A stretch of DNA of 64,000 bases, from NCBI RefSeq assembly GCF_050875635.1, contig NZ_JBPAOH010000027.1:1-64000 (forward strand). Direction: 5' to 3'. The number at the start of each line of letters is the position of its first letter. The first letter of the stretch is position 1. Below, piece by piece: positions 1-8,488 of this stretch. The notes under the pieces are model-generated. The model saw nothing but the letters and a program-made list of their open reading frames with translations. It was not told where the DNA came from and ran no database searches. The position numbers were made by a program, and so were the translations under genes. This DNA comes from Hassallia sp050875635 (lineage in GTDB: Bacteria > Cyanobacteriota > Cyanobacteriia > Cyanobacteriales > Nostocaceae).

Positions 1-36
1 CCCATTCAGATGCGGTACAACATTATATCGTCGCGT

Positions 37-65
37 GTAGGGGCACGGCAGTGCCGTGCCCCTAC
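37..65. repeat. 29-bp perfect palindrome, GTAG...CTAC type
   Basis: The left arm GTAGGGGCACGGCA (37-50) and its exact reverse complement (52-65) flank a single G. A palindrome with the same design (14-nt arms, central G, GTAG/CTAC ends) but different arm sequence lies at 43756-43784. Short palindromes of this kind are common between genes in filamentous cyanobacteria. Confidence 0.85.
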
Positions 66-177
66 GGGTGTACCTCACGTAACCGAGAATTGCTATAAAC
101 AAAAGCCTATTAAAATTTGTTATAGACTATGTAGCAGAACAAGAATCTCCCTCACCCAAAAAGAGCAAGGGTGCAGC

Positions 178-777
178 ATGACCACAGAACAACGATTAGA
201 CCGTGTGGAAAATGACCTTGACGCGGTAAGGCAACTACTCGCGTCAGCAGCAACCTATGCAGAGTCAGGTGCCAGACGATTTGACCAACTAAGCGTGAAA
301 GTTGACAACTTGACAACGGCTCAAAATCGAACTCAGGTACAGTTAGACCTGTTAGGTTCTAGAGTTGACGACTTGACAACCGCTCAAAATCGAACTCAGG
401 TACAGTTAGACCTGTTGGGTTCTAGAGTTGACGACTTGACAACCGCTCAAAATCGAACTCAGGTACAGTTAGACCTGTTGGGTTCTAGTATTGACGACTT
501 GACAACCGCTCAAAATCGAACTCAAACGCAACTTGACCAACTGTCTGGAAAACTAGATGAGTTTGTCTTCCACACTCAACGGCTATTTACCCAACAAGCC
601 ACTATATTAGAACGTGTCGATGGGCGAACTGAAAGCTTAGAAGCGATTGTAAGGCGACTTGACCGTAGTTATGAGGAACAAAAATCACAGTTTCAAGAGT
701 TCCAGCGTACTACCAGTGCGGCATTGGAACGCATTGACCGCGTTTTAGATTATCTTCTAAGGCAACAACGAGGGTAA
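178..777 (+). CDS. Coiled-coil protein with 21-residue tandem repeats
   Basis: The protein has 199 residues and no recognisable enzyme domain. I start it at the ATG at 178, giving MTTEQRLDRVENDLDAV; the frame is open further upstream but runs through the palindrome at 37-65, and this ATG follows a purine-rich AAGAGCAAGGG. The N-terminus and C-terminus are heptad-rich and predicted coiled coil. Residues 42-120 consist of three to four copies of a 21-residue unit around DDLTTAQNRTQVQLDLLG. No signal peptide or membrane segment is visible, so a soluble or cytoskeletal-type structural protein is the likeliest role. It precedes the broken TPR-CHAT gene on the same strand, with no evidence of a functional link. 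The repeat number may vary between strains. The family is not recognised. Confidence 0.75.
   Translation: MTTEQRLDRVENDLDAVRQLLASAATYAESGARRFDQLSVKVDNLTTAQNRTQVQLDLLGSRVDDLTTAQNRTQVQLDLLGSRVDDLTTAQNRTQVQLDLLGSSIDDLTTAQNRTQTQLDQLSGKLDEFVFHTQRLFTQQATILERVDGRTESLEAIVRRLDRSYEEQKSQFQEFQRTTSAALERIDRVLDYLLRQQRG
301..533 (+). repeat. 63-bp tandem repeats inside the coiled-coil gene
   Basis: Units begin at 301, 364 and 427, with a partial unit from 490. The second and third copies are almost identical at DNA level, while the first and last have drifted. The 63-bp period keeps the frame, so the array can expand or contract in steps of 21 residues. Confidence 0.9.
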
Positions 778-896
778 ATAGCCTTCTTCTTTGCGCCTCT
801 GCGACTTTGTATAAGATAAAAAATTGCATAAGCCAAAAAGTGTGAGATATATGTTTTAGGTAGATAATCAAACTCACACCGCCCTGAGAAATACTT

Positions 897-3014
897 ATGC
901 ATCGACAAAGCCATCGCCTCACCTTGATTGTGCTACTCACCGCTGTTTTGATGCCTTTGTCTGCCAAATTAACTGCACCATTCCAAGTGTCGCAGGTGTT
1001 GGCGCAAACAACCGATGCCCGGAAAGCTGAAGCAGACAGACTTAATAAACAGGGTATTCAGCAGTATCAAACCAGTCAATTCGAGGCGGCATTAAAGTCT
1101 TTCCAACAAGCATTAATTATCTACCGGGAAATTAAAGACCGCAAAGGCGAGGGAAAGGCGCTGGGCAATCTGGGAATTGCTTATGATTCCCTAGGGAACT
1201 ACGCTAAAGCTATTGAATACTTACAGCAGTCCTTGGCGATCGCACGAGAAATTAAAGATCGTCAAAGCGAAGGGAAGGCACTGGGTAATCTGGGTATTGC
1301 TTACCGTCACCTAGGGAACTATGCTAAAGCAATTGAATACCTACAGCAACTTCTAGCGATCGCACGAGAAATTAAAGACCGTCAAAGCGAGGGAAAGGCG
1401 CTGGGTGGTCTGGGTATTGCTTACTCCAACCTAGGGAACTATGCTAAAGCAATTGAATATGAACAGCAGTGGTTGGCGATCGCACGATAAATTAAAGACC
1501 GTTCAAGCGAGGGGATTGCTTTAAACAATCTGGGCTATGCTCTGTTTAAATCTGGCAAACTTAGTTTAGCAGAAAGTACTTTAATCGAAGGTATCAAGGT
1601 TTGGGAATCTCTACGCGGTGGATTAGAGGATATCAACAAAGTGTCTATTTCTGACACCCAAAGAAATACCTATCAAACTTTACAACAAGTCCTGATTGCT
1701 GAGAATAAAACCGATGCAGCACTCGAAATTGCTGAACGGGGACGTGCGAGGGCATTTGTGGAATTACTAAATAAGCGGGTATCGGCAAATAATTCTCTAG
1801 CAGATAAGCAACTTGATCCATCTATTGCCCAAATCAAACAAACGGCAAAAGCGCAAAATGCAACTTTGGTTCAATATTCAATTATTTACGATACATTCAA
1901 AGTTGAAGGTAAACCACAAAGCAATGAATCAGAACTATATATTTGGGTAGTCAAACCTACAGGTGAAGTTACATTTCGCAAAGCTGACCTCAAACCCCTA
2001 TGGCAAAAAGAGAATACAACTCTTGACAACTTTGTAATTACCAGTCGTACATCTATAGGTGCAAGAGGTCGCGGCGGTGTTGATGTGAGTTACGATCCGG
2101 CTGTGCAAGCACAAAACCGATTTCAACAGCTTCACAATTTGTTAATCAAACCCATTGCCGATTTATTACCCACCAACCCCAACCAGCGCGTTATTTTCAT
2201 CCCCCAAGGTTCCCTATTCCTCGTTCCCTTCCCAGCTTTGCAAGATACCAACGGCAAGTATTTAATTGAAAAACATACCATCCTCACCGCCCCGGCAATT
2301 CAGGTATTAGATTTAACCCACCAACGCCGCGTAGGGGCGGGGTCTCCCCGCCCTTCCACACCCAGCACGTATAAGAATGGTGAAATATTAATCGTCGGTA
2401 ATCCTACTATGCCTAGTGTGGCATTTGCACCGGGGTAGAAGCCGCAGCAATTACCCAGCTTACCAGGTGCGGAAACCGAGGCAAAAGCGATCGCTAGTAT
2501 TTTCCACACGAAAGCGATTATCGGCAATCAAGCGACGAAAACAGCGATCGTTCAAAAAATGACTAAAGCCAGAATTGTGCATTTAGCCACACACGGCTTA
2601 TTGGATGATTATAAACAATTGGGTGTACCGGGTGCGATCGCTCTTGCACCCGATCCTCAGAAAACAAACGAGGCGAATAACGGCTTACTTACAGCTTACG
2701 AAATCCTAGACCTCAAACTAAACGCCGAATTAGTCGTTTTGAGCGCTTGTGACACTGGTAGAGGTAGAATTACAGGTGATGGCGTAATCGGGCTATCTCG
2801 TTCTTTAATTACAGCAGGTGTCCCCAGCGTCATGGTGTCTTTGTGGAAAGTACCAGACGAACCCACAGCATCCCTAATGAGTGAATTTTACAAAAATATT
2901 CAACATAATACTGATAAAGCCACGGCTTTACGTCAAGCCATGCTGACAACGATGAAACAGAATCCTCAACCTTTAGACTGGGCTGCTTTTACGTTGATTG
3001 GTGAGTCAGAATGA
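897..3014 (+). pseudogene. TPR-CHAT caspase-like protein, interrupted by two in-frame stops
   Basis: One reading frame runs the whole length, broken only by TAA at 1488-1490 and TAG at 2436-2438. The first stop lies in a TPR repeat whose sister copies read GCACGAGAAATT where this one reads GCACGATAAATT, so it is a single G-to-T change of a Glu codon. The product has a signal-like hydrophobic N-terminus, TPR repeats (unit GNLGIAYxxLGNYAKAIEYLQQ) and a C-terminal CHAT domain with HLATHG (catalytic His) near 2580 and LSACDTG (catalytic Cys) near 2740. CHAT is a caspase-fold cysteine protease family, often fused to TPRs in cyanobacteria. Intact length would be about 705 residues. The three pieces could be expressed separately, but I judge the gene inactivated. 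Confidence 0.8.
2331..2357. repeat. Palindromic repeat inside the CHAT gene
   Basis: GTAGGGGCGGGG is followed by TCT and CCCCGCCC, giving an 8-bp GC stem at 2335-2342 and 2346-2353. It encodes VGAGSPRPS between two otherwise ordinary stretches of the CHAT linker, so it appears to be an in-frame insertion of a dispersed cyanobacterial palindrome. Confidence 0.7.
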
Positions 3015-3038
3015 TTGTACTGCTTTAGTACATAGACC

Positions 3039-3087
3039 CGTAGTAAGCGATTCATCGCTTATCTTGGGTACTAAAGTCCCCACTACG
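3039..3087. repeat. MITE-like repeat with CGTAGT/ACTACG ends
   Basis: The ends CGTAGT (3039-3044) and ACTACG (3082-3087) are exact inverted repeats, and an inner AGCGATTCATCGCT palindrome adds a stem. The stop codon and last codons of the convergent nuclease-fold gene lie inside it. Confidence 0.65.
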
Positions 3088-3711
3088 AGCAATAATTAAT
3101 TTTCCTATGCGCTTCAATATACTCACTACCTGGTAGAATTCTGAATCGCGTTCAATAGATAGCGCATAAGACCGTGCATACTGAGGTTGTTCTTGTTGAA
3201 TTAATTTAACAAAAACAAACTCCCTACCGTTGACAAGCAAACCAAAAGTTGGTTGTGCAGAATTTGGGTTATCAAGCATATAAGCGAGTGCTTGGGGTAG
3301 GGCTACCATCACATCAAGTTTACTGCTTTTAGATTCGATAACAAGTACCCAAAAGCGCTTTTGAATAACAAGGACATCAATGTTTCCTTTAACAACAAAG
3401 CCCTCATCTTCAGCAGAAATCTCAATAGATGTCTCGGTTTCAATGTCAAAAGGAGGTTGATAAAATCCAGCTAAATCGAGTAGAGGAGACAATATTACCA
3501 TCTTTACCGCCTCTTCTGACATCGGACGGCGCTTATTCAAGTTGAAATAATTGCTTTGCACTCGTGCGATCGCTTGTTTTTCACCATCAGTCAGAGTCGG
3601 TAAATTCTCTGTCCATTCTGTAAAAAAGCTGGTGTCTGTAACAACTTGCAAACCAAATTTTTCTTCTAATTCGTAAAGACTGATATCTCTAGCTTGAATT
3701 GTTTTAACCAT
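3052..3711 (-). CDS. PD-(D/E)XK nuclease-fold protein, HsdR N-terminal type
   Basis: The protein has 219 residues. I use the ATG at 3711 (MVKTIQARDISLYE), which leaves a 4-nt gap after the ROK kinase; a longer open frame would overlap that gene. The centre carries the restriction-endonuclease-like core: GNIDVLVI, then VLVIESKSSK, giving the Asp and Glu-x-Lys of the PD-(D/E)XK fold. Similar cyanobacterial proteins are usually labelled type I restriction R-subunit N-terminal domain. No helicase or specificity gene is adjacent, so an active restriction system is unlikely; it is a stand-alone nuclease-fold protein of unknown target. The last codons (FSTQDKR) come from a dispersed repeat, so the natural C-terminus may have been replaced. 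Confidence 0.75.
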   Translation of the reverse strand: MVKTIQARDISLYELEEKFGLQVVTDTSFFTEWTENLPTLTDGEKQAIARVQSNYFNLNKRRPMSEEAVKMVILSPLLDLAGFYQPPFDIETETSIEISAEDEGFVVKGNIDVLVIQKRFWVLVIESKSSKLDVMVALPQALAYMLDNPNSAQPTFGLLVNGREFVFVKLIQQEQPQYARSYALSIERDSEFYQVVSILKRIGKLIIARSGDFSTQDKR

Positions 3712-3715
3712 AAAT

Positions 3716-4612
3716 CTAACATCCCAAATGGTGTTGCAATGCCAACTTTGCTGCACCCACCATTCCCGCAGAATTGCCTAACTCAGCTGGCAATATTTGT
3801 AACCCAACGCGAGAAGTAGCCAGCACTCGTCGTTCAATTTCTGCCTTGACAGTTGGTAAGAAAAACTCAAAACTAGCACTGACACCACCACCAAGAACGA
3901 TCGCCTGCGGTGTCAATACATATACCAAACTACTCAAACCTGCGCCTAAATCGCTACCATAATTTTGCCAAAAAGTCAACGCTTCCGCATCTCCCGCTTG
4001 CGCCAAAGCGCCCAATTCCGCAGGTTCTTTCCCGGTGCGGCGACGAATTGCCACGACTGAAGTATACTGCTCCAAAGAGCCTTGATTACCGCTATTACAC
4101 ATCGGACCATCGGGATTTAAGGTAATTAAACCCAACTCTCCAGCGGCTCCTAAATGTCCAACAAACAATTTACCATCTAAAATAACCGCGCCACCTACAC
4201 CAGTTCCCAAAGTCAGCAAAATCAAGTTTTGAAAATGGCGACCGGCACCTAACCAAGCTTCTCCCAACCCCGCACAATTAGCATCATTAGCGAGAATCGT
4301 AGGTTTACCAGTTTTCGCTTCTAACCAATCAGCTAAAGGGACATCATGCCATCCTGTCAGATTGATGGCAACTTTGGCAATGCGTCCACTGGCATCCGCA
4401 GGACCGGGAGTACCGACACCGATCGCCATGCTAAGATTATCTGGGTCAATTTGAGCGATCGCATCCACCATCGCCGCCATAACTGCTTCAGGTGTCGCTG
4501 GTTGGGGAGTTGCCACAGTCAAAGATTGCAAACAAGTGCCATCCGCAGCAAATCGCCCCAACTTAATCGCCGTTCCCCCCAAGTCAATGCCGATTACTTG
4601 AGAATTCACCAC
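3716..4612 (-). CDS. ROK family sugar kinase (glucokinase-like)
   Basis: The 298-residue protein should phosphorylate a hexose, probably glucose, using ATP or polyphosphate in the cytoplasm. It starts at GTG 4612, because the ATG two bases upstream is in another frame. The N-terminal phosphate motif DLGGT (10-14), catalytic Asp in LANDAN (Asp110), GTGVGG (136-141) and the C-terminal VLGGGVS all fit the ROK family. The usual zinc-site signature CxCGxxGCxE is reduced to MCNSGNQGSLE, retaining one cysteine, so zinc binding may be lost; this variant may be normal in cyanobacterial members. The nuclease-fold gene follows 4 nt downstream, suggesting co-transcription. Confidence 0.9.
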   Translation of the reverse strand: MVNSQVIGIDLGGTAIKLGRFAADGTCLQSLTVATPQPATPEAVMAAMVDAIAQIDPDNLSMAIGVGTPGPADASGRIAKVAINLTGWHDVPLADWLEAKTGKPTILANDANCAGLGEAWLGAGRHFQNLILLTLGTGVGGAVILDGKLFVGHLGAAGELGLITLNPDGPMCNSGNQGSLEQYTSVVAIRRRTGKEPAELGALAQAGDAEALTFWQNYGSDLGAGLSSLVYVLTPQAIVLGGGVSASFEFFLPTVKAEIERRVLATSRVGLQILPAELGNSAGMVGAAKLALQHHLGC

Positions 4613-4662
4613 ATTAAACCCAAAAGCGCAAATTTTCAGATTTCAAAAGCATCTTAGCGCCT

Positions 4663-4854
4663 TTAGGTCTTAGCGCGAAAATCTTCTAATTTTGTCTGCT
4701 GGGGTGCAACGCTGAATGCAGCCACACTCACGGGACGAAAACTAGATTGAGCCTGGAAAGATGTTACCGGCGCACCTCGTAAAATACCTGTCAGGGCGAC
4801 AGAAAGCATAAATCCACCAGCAGCAGCCACGATTAAAGAAAGGTTATCTTTCAC
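4663..4854 (-). CDS. Small single-pass membrane or exported protein
   Basis: This is a 63-residue protein with a hydrophobic segment (about residues 7-25, LIVAAAGGFMLSVALTGIL) followed by a polar, Ser/Gln-rich tail. The segment could be a signal anchor. The family is not recognised. Codon use and a HIP1-free but cyanobacteria-like composition fit a real small gene. It lies between the sugar kinase and a heptamer repeat array on the same strand. Length alone makes the call uncertain. Confidence 0.5.
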   Translation of the reverse strand: MKDNLSLIVAAAGGFMLSVALTGILRGAPVTSFQAQSSFRPVSVAAFSVAPQQTKLEDFRAKT

Positions 4855-4865
4855 ACAAATCTCTC

Positions 4866-5192
4866 AGTTGGTTGATAGTTGTTAGTTGTTAGTTGTTGGT
4901 TGTTGGTTGATAGTTGTTGGTTGTTGGTTGTTGGTTGATAGTTGTTGGTTGTTGGTTGTTGGGTGTTGAGTGTTAGTTGTTGGTTGTTAGTTGTTAGTTG
5001 TTGGTTGTAAAAAAGTAGCCATAACCACTATCCACTATCCACTATCCACCATCCACCATCCACTATCCACCAACTACTATCCACTATCCACCAACTACTA
5101 TCAACTATCAACTATCCACTACCCACTATCCACTACCCACTACCCACTACCCACTACCCACTACCCACTATCAACTATCCACTATCCACCAA
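4866..5192. repeat. Heptamer array forming a giant imperfect hairpin (STRR)
   Basis: The left half (about 4866-5009) repeats GTTAGTTGTTGGTTG-type 7-mers; the right half (about 5025-5192) repeats ACTATCC, ACTACCC and CCAACTA 7-mers. Since CCAACTA complements TAGTTGG, the halves can pair. A second array of the same design is at 20100-20260. Short tandemly repeated repetitive sequences of 7 bp are known from heterocystous cyanobacteria. Confidence 0.9.
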
Positions 5193-6089
5193 CTACTTCC
5201 GGATACTATTTTCTTTCCGCAAACGGGGATTGACAAATTCATTTAACCCCTCACCCAGCAGCGACAACCCAACTACCATTAAAGTCATCGCCAAACCGGG
5301 AAAAAGCGTAGTCCACCAAATACCTGTGGGTAGTGCTTCTAAAGCTTGTTTTAAATCGTGTCCCCATTCTGCCACTTCTTCGGGAAGTCCTAGCCCCAAA
5401 AAGCCCAAACCCCCCAACACCAAAATTGCATCAGCAGCGTTGAGGGTGAAAAGTACAGGTACGCTTTGAATTACGTTGAAAAAGAGATATTTAGAAAGAA
5501 CTTGCCAAGTGTTCGCACCCATTGCTTGGGCAGCTTCGATGAAGACTTCAGTTTTCACGCTGACAGTGTGGTTGCGGACAACGCGGTAATATTGGGGGAT
5601 GTAAGCAATACTAATTGCGATCGCTGCATTTAATATTCCCCTTCCCACCACAAACGCCAGCGTCACGGAAAGCAGCAACCCCGGTAAGGTATAAATGCTA
5701 TCCATAAAAAACAGTAAAACCTTATCAACTCTACCACCCAGATAGCCACTCAGCATCCCCAAAGGCACACCGATAAACATACTGAGTGAAGTAGCTAAAA
5801 TAACTACTTGCAAAGCAGCTTGAGCGCCGAAAACAGTGCGCGAAAACACATCATAGCCCAAGCGACTAGTGCCAAACCAATGTTTCCCGGAGAGTGGCTC
5901 ATGAGGAACGTTACCGAGGAAATCTGTAGGATCTTGCAGCCATCCCCAAGCTTGAAAGACCGGAGCGAAAAAAGCCAAGAAGACGAAAAACAAAGTAATA
6001 GCTATCCCAGTCAGCATTAATTGCCGAGATAAATTGGGATTGTTCGCAAAACTAAAAAATCTGGGTAGCGGTTTTTTGATAACGGTCAT
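5193..6089 (-). CDS. ABC transporter permease, DppC/OppC family
   Basis: The 298-residue inner-membrane permease belongs to the dipeptide/oligopeptide/nickel importer family. There is a first membrane helix at about residues 26-47, a periplasmic loop ending HWFGTSRLGYDVFSRT (typical of DppC), then about five helices. The ATPase-docking EAA loop is EAAQAMGANTWQVL. The ATG at 6089 gives a normal length. No partner permease, binding protein or ATPase is adjacent, so the other subunits are encoded elsewhere, as is common in cyanobacteria. The final codons end at a TAG supplied by the edge of the heptamer array. Substrate cannot be told from sequence. Confidence 0.88.
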   Translation of the reverse strand: MTVIKKPLPRFFSFANNPNLSRQLMLTGIAITLFFVFLAFFAPVFQAWGWLQDPTDFLGNVPHEPLSGKHWFGTSRLGYDVFSRTVFGAQAALQVVILATSLSMFIGVPLGMLSGYLGGRVDKVLLFFMDSIYTLPGLLLSVTLAFVVGRGILNAAIAISIAYIPQYYRVVRNHTVSVKTEVFIEAAQAMGANTWQVLSKYLFFNVIQSVPVLFTLNAADAILVLGGLGFLGLGLPEEVAEWGHDLKQALEALPTGIWWTTLFPGLAMTLMVVGLSLLGEGLNEFVNPRLRKENSIRK

Positions 6090-6189
6090 GAGCGATCGCC
6101 TGCATCAAGCAAGATACGCTGACTATTGTACATATAGGGATTGGGTACTGGGTACTAGGGACTAGGAAGAGTATCTATATTATTTCTTT

Positions 6190-6218
6190 CCAATGCCCAA
6201 TGCCCAATGCCCCATGCC
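6190..6218. repeat. Short GCCCAAT/GCCCCAT heptamer run
   Basis: Four consecutive 7-mers (CCAATGC, CCAATGC, CCAATGC, CCCATGC) lie between the NTRC stop and the ABC permease start. It is the same motif, on the other strand, as the longer array at 44882-44955. Confidence 0.7.
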
Positions 6219-6219
6219 C

Positions 6220-7581
6220 TTAAAGATTACTTTCAATCAACTTGCGGTACTCGCTTTTTTGCTTGACACCTTTAACTTCGTTGATCAGTTCTTTATTTTT
6301 GAACAGTTGAATCGTCGGTGTTCCTGTGACGTTAGCATTTTGGGCAATTTCGCGGTCTTTGTCGATGTCAATTTCGACAAAGTGGATTTTACCATCAAAT
6401 TCATCCACTACTTTATTTAAAATTGGTTTGAGGGTATGGCAAGGACCGCAGCCAGGAGAAACGTATTTGACAAGAATTAGGCGATCGCTTTCATGAAACA
6501 GCTTCCGTAAAGCATAACCCCCTGCATGGCGCGTTGCATTTAAATCAAATTCTTCTGGGGTTTTCTTCTCAGCAGGCTGATGTTCTAATTCATTATCTGA
6601 AGTTTCCGGTTTTTGATGAAATTCTTCAATCAAACCAGTAGAAGACAACCAGCGTTCAGCCAACATTGCCGCCATACAACCGGTACCTGCAGCCGTAATT
6701 GCTTGACGAAACTCATGGTCTTGCACGTCACCAGCCGCAAATACGCCTTCTACACTCGTTTCTACAGAACCGTGTTTGGTGACAACGTAACCCACTTCAT
6801 CAAGTTCTATTTGTCCTTCAAACAAAGATGTATTCGGCTTGTGACCAACGGCGTAAAATAAACCCTTAACGTGCAGTTGACTTTCTTCACCGGTTCTGCT
6901 ATTGCGGATTTTCACTCCTTCCATGTGACCGTTACCAAAAATATCCACGGCTTCGGTGTTCCAATGTACCTGGATTTTCGGGTTACTCAAAACGCGGTCT
7001 TGCATCGCTTTCGAGGCACGCATTTTCTCAGTGCGTACCAGCATATTTACCTTTGAGCCATATTTCGTCAGGTAAATTGCTTCTTCTGCTGCCGAGTCAC
7101 CAGCGCCAATTACAGCCAATTCTGCACCGTGGAAAATCGGTGTAGCACCATCACAGATAGCACAAGCCGATATACCGCGACTCCAAAATTCATGTTCGCT
7201 GGGTAAACCCAAACGCTTTGCGGTCGCACCTGTGGCAATAATAATACTGTGGGTTTTAAATTCCCGTTCCTCAGAGCGGACAGTATAAGGACGCTGACTC
7301 AAGTCAACCGATATCACATCTTCAGTATATAACTCGGCTCCCCAACGCTCCGCCTGAGCCTTCATCTCATCCATCAGTTCGGGTCCGGTAATCCCGCGTG
7401 GAAACCCTGGAAAGTTCTCAACTTCAGTCGTTGTCATCAACTGACCACCAGGTAAACCCCCAGCTTGGAAGCCTTCAAATACCACAGGTTTCAGGTTAGC
7501 CCGTCCCGCATAAATAGCCGCCGTGTATCCAGCAGGACCCGAACCGATAATTACTAAGTTTTCTACTGTAGGGTTAGTCAT
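6220..7581 (-). CDS. trxB: NADPH-dependent thioredoxin reductase with C-terminal thioredoxin (NTRC)
   Basis: The 453-residue fusion reduces disulfides using NADPH in one polypeptide. The reductase half has the FAD motif GSGPAGYTAA (13-22), redox pair CAIC (Cys140, Cys143), NADPH motif GAGDSAAEEA and the second FAD motif FAAGDVQD. After a linker of about 35 residues comes a thioredoxin domain with CGPC at 378-381. This NTRC architecture is characteristic of plants and many cyanobacteria, where it supports 2-Cys peroxiredoxin reduction in the dark. I choose ATG 7581; an in-frame TTG lies two codons upstream. The gene stands alone, with a repeat between it and the pilin gene. Confidence 0.95.
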   Translation of the reverse strand: MTNPTVENLVIIGSGPAGYTAAIYAGRANLKPVVFEGFQAGGLPGGQLMTTTEVENFPGFPRGITGPELMDEMKAQAERWGAELYTEDVISVDLSQRPYTVRSEEREFKTHSIIIATGATAKRLGLPSEHEFWSRGISACAICDGATPIFHGAELAVIGAGDSAAEEAIYLTKYGSKVNMLVRTEKMRASKAMQDRVLSNPKIQVHWNTEAVDIFGNGHMEGVKIRNSRTGEESQLHVKGLFYAVGHKPNTSLFEGQIELDEVGYVVTKHGSVETSVEGVFAAGDVQDHEFRQAITAAGTGCMAAMLAERWLSSTGLIEEFHQKPETSDNELEHQPAEKKTPEEFDLNATRHAGGYALRKLFHESDRLILVKYVSPGCGPCHTLKPILNKVVDEFDGKIHFVEIDIDKDREIAQNANVTGTPTIQLFKNKELINEVKGVKQKSEYRKLIESNL

Positions 7582-7641
7582 ACGCAATTAAACGAACTCA
7601 TAACGACTACGCTTATTCTAGCACAATAAATTGGATAAGTT

Positions 7642-7698
7642 CGTAGTCGGCGCTTCAGCGCTGTTAGCGAAGCTTTCCCGCAGGGTAGCGCTAACTAC
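7642..7698. repeat. Dispersed repeat with CGTAGT...ACTAC ends
   Basis: The element opens CGTAGTCGGCGCTTCAGCGC (with a GCGCT/AGCGC hairpin) and closes GCGCTAACTAC. The GTAGT/ACTAC ends match those of the 3039-3087 element. It sits between the divergent NTRC and pilin genes. Confidence 0.6.
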
Positions 7699-7803
7699 AA
7701 TCTAAAGATTTTTTTTCCAGGGTGATATGAAAGCGATCGAAAGTGGGCAACTTATATCTAGAAAGCAATCAAAATATTACATCGAAACTTTCCGGAGAAA
7801 CCC

Positions 7804-8370
7804 ATGCTTAAGCCAGAATTACAAGCTAAATTCCTGCACAACCTAAACCGTAAGAAAAAAGGCGATGAAGGTTTTACTCTTATTGAATTACTAGTAGTAG
7901 TAATTATTATCGGTGTGTTAGCAGCGATCGCATTGCCTTCACTCCTCAGCCAAGTTAGTAAAGCTAGACAGTCAGAAGCAAAGCAGAATAGCGGTGCTAT
8001 GAACCGGGCGCAACAGGCATACTTCTTAGAGAATAATAACGCCTTTACAAGCCAACTTGAACAGTTAGCTCTTGGTATCAGATCACAAACTGACAACTAT
8101 AGCTACGAAATCAGTTCTGCTGGTAGTACTGGCACACACATCACCAATAAAGCCAAATCCATCAAAGCGAAACTGAAGTCTTATGCTGGTGTCGTTTATA
8201 CATCCACCCAGACTGTGAACGGCGTCAATGAAGCAATCACCTTATCAATTTTATGTGAAAGTGTTAACCCAGCAAATACAGATAATAGCAATGGTATAAC
8301 GGTAAACGATGGTACTAATGGTCCTAATTGTCCTACTGATGCCACTGGTGCAATGAAAACCATCAAGTAA
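7804..8370 (+). CDS. pilA: Type IV prepilin (major pilin-like)
   Basis: The 188-residue prepilin has a 23-residue basic leader ending in Gly23, then FTLIELLVVVIIIGVLAAIALP: the prepilin-peptidase site with Phe at mature +1 and Glu at +5. The hydrophobic helix is the conserved N-terminal alpha1 of type IV pilins. The remainder is Ser/Thr/Asn-rich with two cysteines near the C-terminus (ILCESV and GPNCPT), fitting the C-terminal disulfide loop of pilins. A Shine-Dalgarno-like GGAGA precedes the ATG. A strong hairpin follows the stop. Whether it is the main pilin or a minor one cannot be told. The next gene is a GT41-type glycosyltransferase, suggesting possible O-glycosylation of the pilin. Confidence 0.9.
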   Translation: MLKPELQAKFLHNLNRKKKGDEGFTLIELLVVVIIIGVLAAIALPSLLSQVSKARQSEAKQNSGAMNRAQQAYFLENNNAFTSQLEQLALGIRSQTDNYSYEISSAGSTGTHITNKAKSIKAKLKSYAGVVYTSTQTVNGVNEAITLSILCESVNPANTDNSNGITVNDGTNGPNCPTDATGAMKTIK

Positions 8371-8427
8371 GCAATATCAAAGTAATTGCCTTCGCAATTG
8401 CGGTTACATCTAGATTAAGTATGAGAC

Positions 8428-8457
8428 TAGAGTGGGTAGTATAAACTACCCACTCTA
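8428..8457 (+). terminator. Hairpin after the pilin gene
   Basis: A perfect 13-bp stem (TAGAGTGGGTAGT and its reverse complement) with an ATAA loop lies between the pilin and GT41 genes. There is no long T run, so it may attenuate or stabilise mRNA rather than terminate fully. Confidence 0.65.
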
Positions 8458-8488
8458 AATTTGTGAAAACTCAAAATTAGTGTATTAA

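Noticed and set aside
897..3014. Three independent genes instead of one broken CHAT gene
   Set aside because: All parts share one frame, and the first stop is a single-base change in a TPR repeat; starts at 1641 and 2559 lie inside conserved domains.
3052..4612. Restriction-modification system
   Set aside because: Only one nuclease-fold gene is present, next to a sugar kinase; no methyltransferase or specificity gene is in the area.
4866..5192. CRISPR array
   Set aside because: Units are only about 7 bp, contiguous, with no spacers. The same applies to 20100-20260 and 44882-44955.
4991..5233. Open frames in the heptamer arrays (Pro/Ser/Tyr-rich translations)
   Set aside because: The products are pure translations of the repeat and have no gene features. 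Similar frames at 18500-18820, 22433-22701, 44778-45205, 46474-46962 and 59476-59808 were rejected likewise.
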